Positions 4,545 to 8,309 of a stretch of DNA of 8,309 nucleotides are shown in pieces (the first letter of the stretch is position 1; each line of letters begins with the position of its first letter). The notes under the pieces are model-generated. The model worked only from the letters and a program-made list of their open reading frames with translations, did no database searches and was not told where the DNA came from. This DNA comes from LSNR01 sp964603325. Its GTDB lineage: Bacteria > Patescibacteriota > Minisyncoccia > Moranbacterales > UBA9337. A program made the position numbers and the translations under genes. Location: contig CAZRUH010000028.1 in NCBI GenBank assembly GCA_964603325.1, positions 1 to 8,309 on the forward strand. Direction: 5' to 3'.

Positions 4545-7500
4545 ATGGAATTTACGCATTTACATGTTCACTCCCACTACTCTCTTCTTGATGGTTTGGC
4601 AAAAATTGATGATTTAATTAACCGCGCCAAAGAACTTAATATGAAATCTTTAGCGCTAACTGACCATGGAGTAATGTATGGTTCAGTTGAATTTTTTATT
4701 AAAGCAAAAGAAGCCGGAATTAAACCGATAATTGGCTGCGAGATGTATCTTACTCCGGGAGATTTGCATAGCAAAAACAATACTCAAGAAGACAGAACTC
4801 GCTATCACTTAACACTACTGGTTAGAAATGAAAAAGGATATAAAAATTTAATGAAGTTGGTTTCCATAGCGCACTTGGAGGGATTTTATTACAAACCCAG
4901 AATTGACAAAGAAACATTAAAAAAATATTCCGATGGATTACTGGCAATGAGCGGATGTATTCAAGGAGAAGTTCCGCAAACTGCGCTTAATAAAAATATT
5001 GACGAAGCGAGTAAAGTTGCCAGATGGTATGAAAATATATTTGGAAGAGGTAATTTTTTTATGGAAATTCAGCATCATCCAAATTACAAAAAACAAAACG
5101 ATGCCAATTTAAAATTGCAAAGAATATCCAAGAAAACCGGCATTCCCATTGTTGCCACCGGCGATATCCATTATGCGAAACCGGAAGACGCGGAAACTCA
5201 AGACATTTTACTTTGTATTCAGATGAATAAAAAAATCACAGATACCGACAGAATGAGTCTGATGAACTTTGATCTTTCAATGAAACCCCAAGAAGAGATG
5301 ATAAAAGCATTTAGAGATGTTCCGGAAGCGATAGAAAATACTCAAAGAATAGTTTCCAAATGTAACTATGAAATAAAACTGGGAGAAACTCAGTTACCTT
5401 TTTTTAAAGTTCCCAAAGAATTTAATGATAAATCTTACTTAAGATATTTAGCGGAAAAAGGCTTGAAAGAAAAATTTGGAAAAAATATTCCCGACAAATA
5501 CATTGAAAGACTTGAGTATGAATTATCTATCATAAATAAAATGGGCTACCCCTCTTACTTTTTAATTGTGCAAGATTTTGTGAACTGGGCGAAAAAATCG
5601 GGAGTTGTTGTTGGTCCCGGAAGAGGTAGCGCCGCCGGCAGTCTGGTTTCATATTTGATTGGAATTACCAATCTTGACCCCATTAAATACGACCTTCTTT
5701 TTGAAAGATTTTTAAATCCGGAAAGAATTTCAATGCCTGATGTTGATATGGATTTTGCCGATGATCGTAGAGATGATGTTTTAAACTATGTTCGTGAAAA
5801 ATATGGCAATGATCATGTTGCCAATATTATAACTTTCGGAACTATGGCGGCGCGAGGAGCCATAAGGGATACCGGAAGAGCATTAAATTATCCTTATGAA
5901 TACTGCGATCAAACGGCAAAGATGATTCCTATGTTTTCCGGTATTGAAGATGCTTTGAGAGACTCTCCGGAATTTAAAAAATTATACGAAACAGATAAAG
6001 ATGCCAAGCGTTTAATAGATAGCGCTAAAAAGCTTGAAGGAGTTGCTCGCCATGCGTCTATGCATGCTTGCGGTGTCGTAATAACAAAAAAACCTGTCAC
6101 TGAATATTCTCCTCTTCAGAAAATTACCGGTAAAGATAAAGGTGATGGTGTGGTAACCCAATATTCCTCATCAACAAAATATAGTTTCGTAGAAAAAATA
6201 GGATTATTAAAAATGGATTTTCTTGGGCTAAAAAACTTAACGATTATCCAAAATACCATAAATATAATTAAAAAAACCAAAAATATTGAGATAAACATTG
6301 ATAATATTCCGCTAGATGACAAAAAGACTTATAAACTGCTCCAGAAAGGAATGACTACCGGTGTCTTTCAATTGGAATCATCCGGTATGAAACGTTATTT
6401 AAAACAATTAAAGCCGACCAATCTGGAAGATGTTATTGCCATGGTAGCGCTCTATAGACCGGGTCCAATGGACTGGATTCCGGATTTTATCGCCAGAAAG
6501 CATGGGCAAAAAAAAATTGAGTATCTTCATCCCAAACTTGAGCCAATCTTAAAAAAAACTTATGGAGTAGCCGTTTATCAAGAGCAGGTTATGCAAATGG
6601 CGCAAAGTTTGGCCGGATTTTCTCTTGGAGAGGCCGATATGCTTCGCAAGGCAATGGGTAAAAAAATTCCCGAACTGATCAAAAAAGAAAAAATTAAATT
6701 TATTGAGGGCGCTGTCAAAAATGGTGTCAGCAAAAAAGATGCTGAAAAAATATTTGCCTTTATTGAGCCGTTTGCCGGTTACGGGTTTAATCGCAGTCAC
6801 GCCGCCTGTTACGGTATGATTGGATACCAAACTGCATATCTCAAGGCCCATTATCCAACAGAGTTTATGGCAGCGCTAATGACATCTGATCAAGATAATA
6901 TTGAAAGAATAGCTATTGAGGTGGAAGAAGCCAAAGATATGGGAATTGATGTTCTTCCTCCAAATATCAACGAAAGTTTTGAAGAATTTACAGTTGTAAA
7001 AAATGATAGCGGAAACGAAAGTATCCGCTTTGGACTTAACGCGATTAAAAATGTTGGACACACCATAGCCAAAGAAGTTGTTAATGAGAGAGAAAGGAAT
7101 GGAAAGTATTCAAGTTTGATTAATTTATTGGAACGAGTGGTTGAAAAAGACTTAAACAAAAAATCAATAGAAGCACTGGCAAAAGTCGGAGCTTTGGATG
7201 ATTTGGAGGAAAGAAATCGGATTCTCAACAATATGGAAACTATTTTGAGTTTTTCCAAAAATATCCAAAAAATGAAAAACTCAAATCAAGACACTCTTTT
7301 TGGAGGGACATCAATAGATACGCCAACCATATCTTTAGAAAAATCCAATCCGGCATCTAAAAAACAAAAACTGCACTGGGAAAAAGAATTATTGGGACTT
7401 TATGTATCAGATCATCCGATATCAGACTATAAAGAATATTTTGAGAAAATGACCACGCCAATAGTCGTTCTTAATGAAAATATGGTTGACAAAAATATTA

Positions 7501-8012
7501 AACTGGGAGGAGTAATTACAAAAGTTCAAAAAATAATCACTAAAAGAAAGCAAGCGATGATTTTTGCCACTATTGAAGATTTAAAGGGAAGAATTGAGTT
7601 GTTGGTTTTTCCAAATACATTGGAAAAAACCGGAGCCATCTGGCAAGAAGAAAAAATTATTATTGCCGGCGGAAAATTATCCAATAAAGATGGCACTTTT
7701 AAATTAATAGTTGATGATGCTAAAGAAATCAACAAACAAGAAATTTATGATTTTAAAAGAGTCTTGGCAACTCAAGAAAAAAATGGTCATCAAGATCCCA
7801 AAGAATTGATAATAACATTTAAAATTCCCGATAAAATTATTTTACAAAAATTATCCGATTTGCTGAAATCTTGCGCCATCGGAAGAACAAAAGTTTATTT
7901 AATCATTGATAATAAAAAAATCCTAACTTCTTATACGATAAAACTTAGTGAAGGATTAAAAAATAAAATTAAAGAACTTATTCCCGAGAAATACATTGAA
8001 ATAGTTAAATAA
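4545..8012 (+). CDS. dnaE: DNA polymerase III subunit alpha (DnaE)
   Basis: This is the replicative polymerase catalytic subunit, 1155 residues, normal for DnaE1. Order: a PHP domain (about 1-270) with HLHVHSHYSLLDG (5-17), DHGVMYG (40-46), GCEMYL (64-69), SGC (136-138) and GDIHY (206-210); the polymerase core with GPGRGSAAGS (357-366), PDVDMDF (398-404) carrying catalytic D401 and D403, and KMDFLGLKNL (556-565) with the third aspartate D558; fingers with YRPGPMDWIPDF (637-648) and EPFAGYGFNRSHAACY (741-756); an HhH region near 828-858; the clamp-binding motif QDTLF (915-919); an OB fold near 985-1060; and a C-terminal domain to 1155, likely for tau contact. All nine PHP metal ligands (H8, H10, D16, H41, E66, H88, C138, D207, H209) are present, which predicts an active 3'-5' proofreading exonuclease, as shown for DnaE of Thermus and mycobacteria. 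The ATG at 4545 places MEFTHLHVHS at the N-terminus as in the family; a longer reading from a TTG at 4461 adds 28 unconserved residues. No Shine-Dalgarno sequence. Confidence 0.97.
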   Translation: MEFTHLHVHSHYSLLDGLAKIDDLINRAKELNMKSLALTDHGVMYGSVEFFIKAKEAGIKPIIGCEMYLTPGDLHSKNNTQEDRTRYHLTLLVRNEKGYKNLMKLVSIAHLEGFYYKPRIDKETLKKYSDGLLAMSGCIQGEVPQTALNKNIDEASKVARWYENIFGRGNFFMEIQHHPNYKKQNDANLKLQRISKKTGIPIVATGDIHYAKPEDAETQDILLCIQMNKKITDTDRMSLMNFDLSMKPQEEMIKAFRDVPEAIENTQRIVSKCNYEIKLGETQLPFFKVPKEFNDKSYLRYLAEKGLKEKFGKNIPDKYIERLEYELSIINKMGYPSYFLIVQDFVNWAKKSGVVVGPGRGSAAGSLVSYLIGITNLDPIKYDLLFERFLNPERISMPDVDMDFADDRRDDVLNYVREKYGNDHVANIITFGTMAARGAIRDTGRALNYPYEYCDQTAKMIPMFSGIEDALRDSPEFKKLYETDKDAKRLIDSAKKLEGVARHASMHACGVVITKKPVTEYSPLQKITGKDKGDGVVTQYSSSTKYSFVEKIGLLKMDFLGLKNLTIIQNTINIIKKTKNIEINIDNIPLDDKKTYKLLQKGMTTGVFQLESSGMKRYLKQLKPTNLEDVIAMVALYRPGPMDWIPDFIARKHGQKKIEYLHPKLEPILKKTYGVAVYQEQVMQMAQSLAGFSLGEADMLRKAMGKKIPELIKKEKIKFIEGAVKNGVSKKDAEKIFAFIEPFAGYGFNRSHAACYGMIGYQTAYLKAHYPTEFMAALMTSDQDNIERIAIEVEEAKDMGIDVLPPNINESFEEFTVVKNDSGNESIRFGLNAIKNVGHTIAKEVVNERERNGKYSSLINLLERVVEKDLNKKSIEALAKVGALDDLEERNRILNNMETILSFSKNIQKMKNSNQDTLFGGTSIDTPTISLEKSNPASKKQKLHWEKELLGLYVSDHPISDYKEYFEKMTTPIVVLNENMVDKNIKLGGVITKVQKIITKRKQAMIFATIEDLKGRIELLVFPNTLEKTGAIWQEEKIIIAGGKLSNKDGTFKLIVDDAKEINKQEIYDFKRVLATQEKNGHQDPKELIITFKIPDKIILQKLSDLLKSCAIGRTKVYLIIDNKKILTSYTIKLSEGLKNKIKELIPEKYIEIVK

Positions 8013-8166
8013 TATACTTAAAAAACTTATCTATATTGTTTTTATTCTCCACTTTAAACTTCAACTAACTTACTATTAATAAATTACGCAACGAAATTTA
8101 AAAATTTTGAAATTTCATAATAATTTCCCAAATACATACCCCCAAAATTTTTAACTAATCTCCTTT

Positions 8167-8205
8167 TATTACCATATTACATAATATGGTAATATTTTAG
8201 TTTTA
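8167..8205 (+). terminator. Intrinsic terminator downstream of dnaE
   Basis: A perfect 13-bp inverted repeat (8167-8179 and 8182-8194, TATTACCATATTA / TAATATGGTAATA) has only two central bases, so an RNA hairpin would have 11-12 pairs and a 4-6 nt loop. TTTTAGTTTTAATTT follows on the plus strand, as a terminator for dnaE 155 bp downstream of its stop would require. On the other strand the tail is AAAAGGAG, so it should not terminate the converging dockerin gene. Its high AT content makes it weak. The 154 bp between the dnaE stop and this repeat hold no gene that I can recognise, only the inverted repeat GAAATTT/AAATTTC at 8093-8116. Confidence 0.55.
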
Positions 8206-8253
8206 ATTTCTTTCTTGTTTTTCTTATTTTCTTTTTTATTTCTCTTTCTTTTT

Positions 8254-8309
8254 TTAATTCCAATTACTCATAACTATTCCCAAGTCTCTGGTGTTGACAA
8301 TTCCGTCAT
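8254..8309 (-). CDS. C-terminal end of a dockerin-like secreted protein (enters from right edge)
   Basis: The minus strand from 8307 reads DGIVNTRDLGIVMSNWN and then a TAA stop (8256-8254). The pattern DGxVNxxDLxIVMxNW is the Ca-binding loop plus helix of a type I dockerin / EF-hand-like repeat, a common C-terminal module on Patescibacteria surface proteins. The partial codon at the edge (xAT) could encode the N or D expected before DG. Only 17 residues are visible, so the rest of the protein is unknown. It converges on dnaE. Its 3' UTR, read on the minus strand, is a long purine-rich tract (8195-8253). Confidence 0.6.
   Translation of the reverse strand, partial: DGIVNTRDLGIVMSNWN

Noticed and set aside
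8274..8309. Short minus-strand frame MTELSTPETWE at the right edge
   Set aside because: It starts exactly at the window edge and competes with the dockerin-like frame, which has a recognisable family pattern; no motif supports the 11-residue frame.

Overview
The window is an AT-rich bacterial scaffold fragment using the standard code: TGA ends the reductase gene and tryptophans are TGG. Several features fit a Candidate Phyla Radiation (Patescibacteria) genome: a 7TM-sensor signalling protein, an RNHCP-domain protein, secreted proteins with IPT/TIG-like and dockerin-like modules, little or no Shine-Dalgarno sequence on most genes, and an enlarged nucleoside diphosphate kinase. This placement is inference from gene content; no marker phylogeny is possible here. 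A 100-N block (2444-2543) shows that two contigs were joined.

Layout, left to right. (1) 1-872, minus: N-terminal 290 residues of a multi-pass membrane sensor, probably a histidine kinase with a 7TM sensor module, running off the left edge. (2) 939-2012, minus: a complete extended-SDR / thioester-reductase-like oxidoreductase. It has the only strong Shine-Dalgarno sequence in the window, a candidate promoter with regularly spaced palindromes upstream, and a terminator whose loop contains the stop codon. (3) 2237-2443, minus: C-terminal part of an RNHCP-domain protein cut by the gap. (4) 2587-3615, minus: a secreted protein with an acidic body and an extremely basic TIG-like C-terminal domain. 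(5) 3713-4327, minus: nucleoside diphosphate kinase with an extra internal segment. (6) 4545-8012, plus, divergent from ndk: complete DNA polymerase III alpha subunit (DnaE) with all PHP metal ligands. (7) 8254-8309, minus: the last codons of a dockerin-like secreted protein entering from the right, converging on dnaE.

The most unusual signal is inside the reductase gene. Nearly its whole length is tiled with short inverted repeats, about 20 consecutive hairpins with stems of 5-11 bp and loops of 4-20 nt. Nine of these (eight inside the gene plus its terminator) are perfect 9-11 bp stems, all lying between 929 and 1450. Chance predicts roughly 0.1 such stems in a sequence this long. I saw nothing similar when reading the neighbouring dnaE, ndk or sensor genes. 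The gene is also richer in G+C than its surroundings. Its mRNA, or its single-stranded DNA, should be strongly folded throughout while still encoding an intact enzyme.

Functionally the window mixes housekeeping genes (dnaE for replication, ndk for nucleotide balance) with cell-surface and signalling genes. No pathway or operon clearly links them. The minus-strand genes are separated by gaps of about 60-220 bp, some with their own terminators and promoters, so most are probably separate transcription units.
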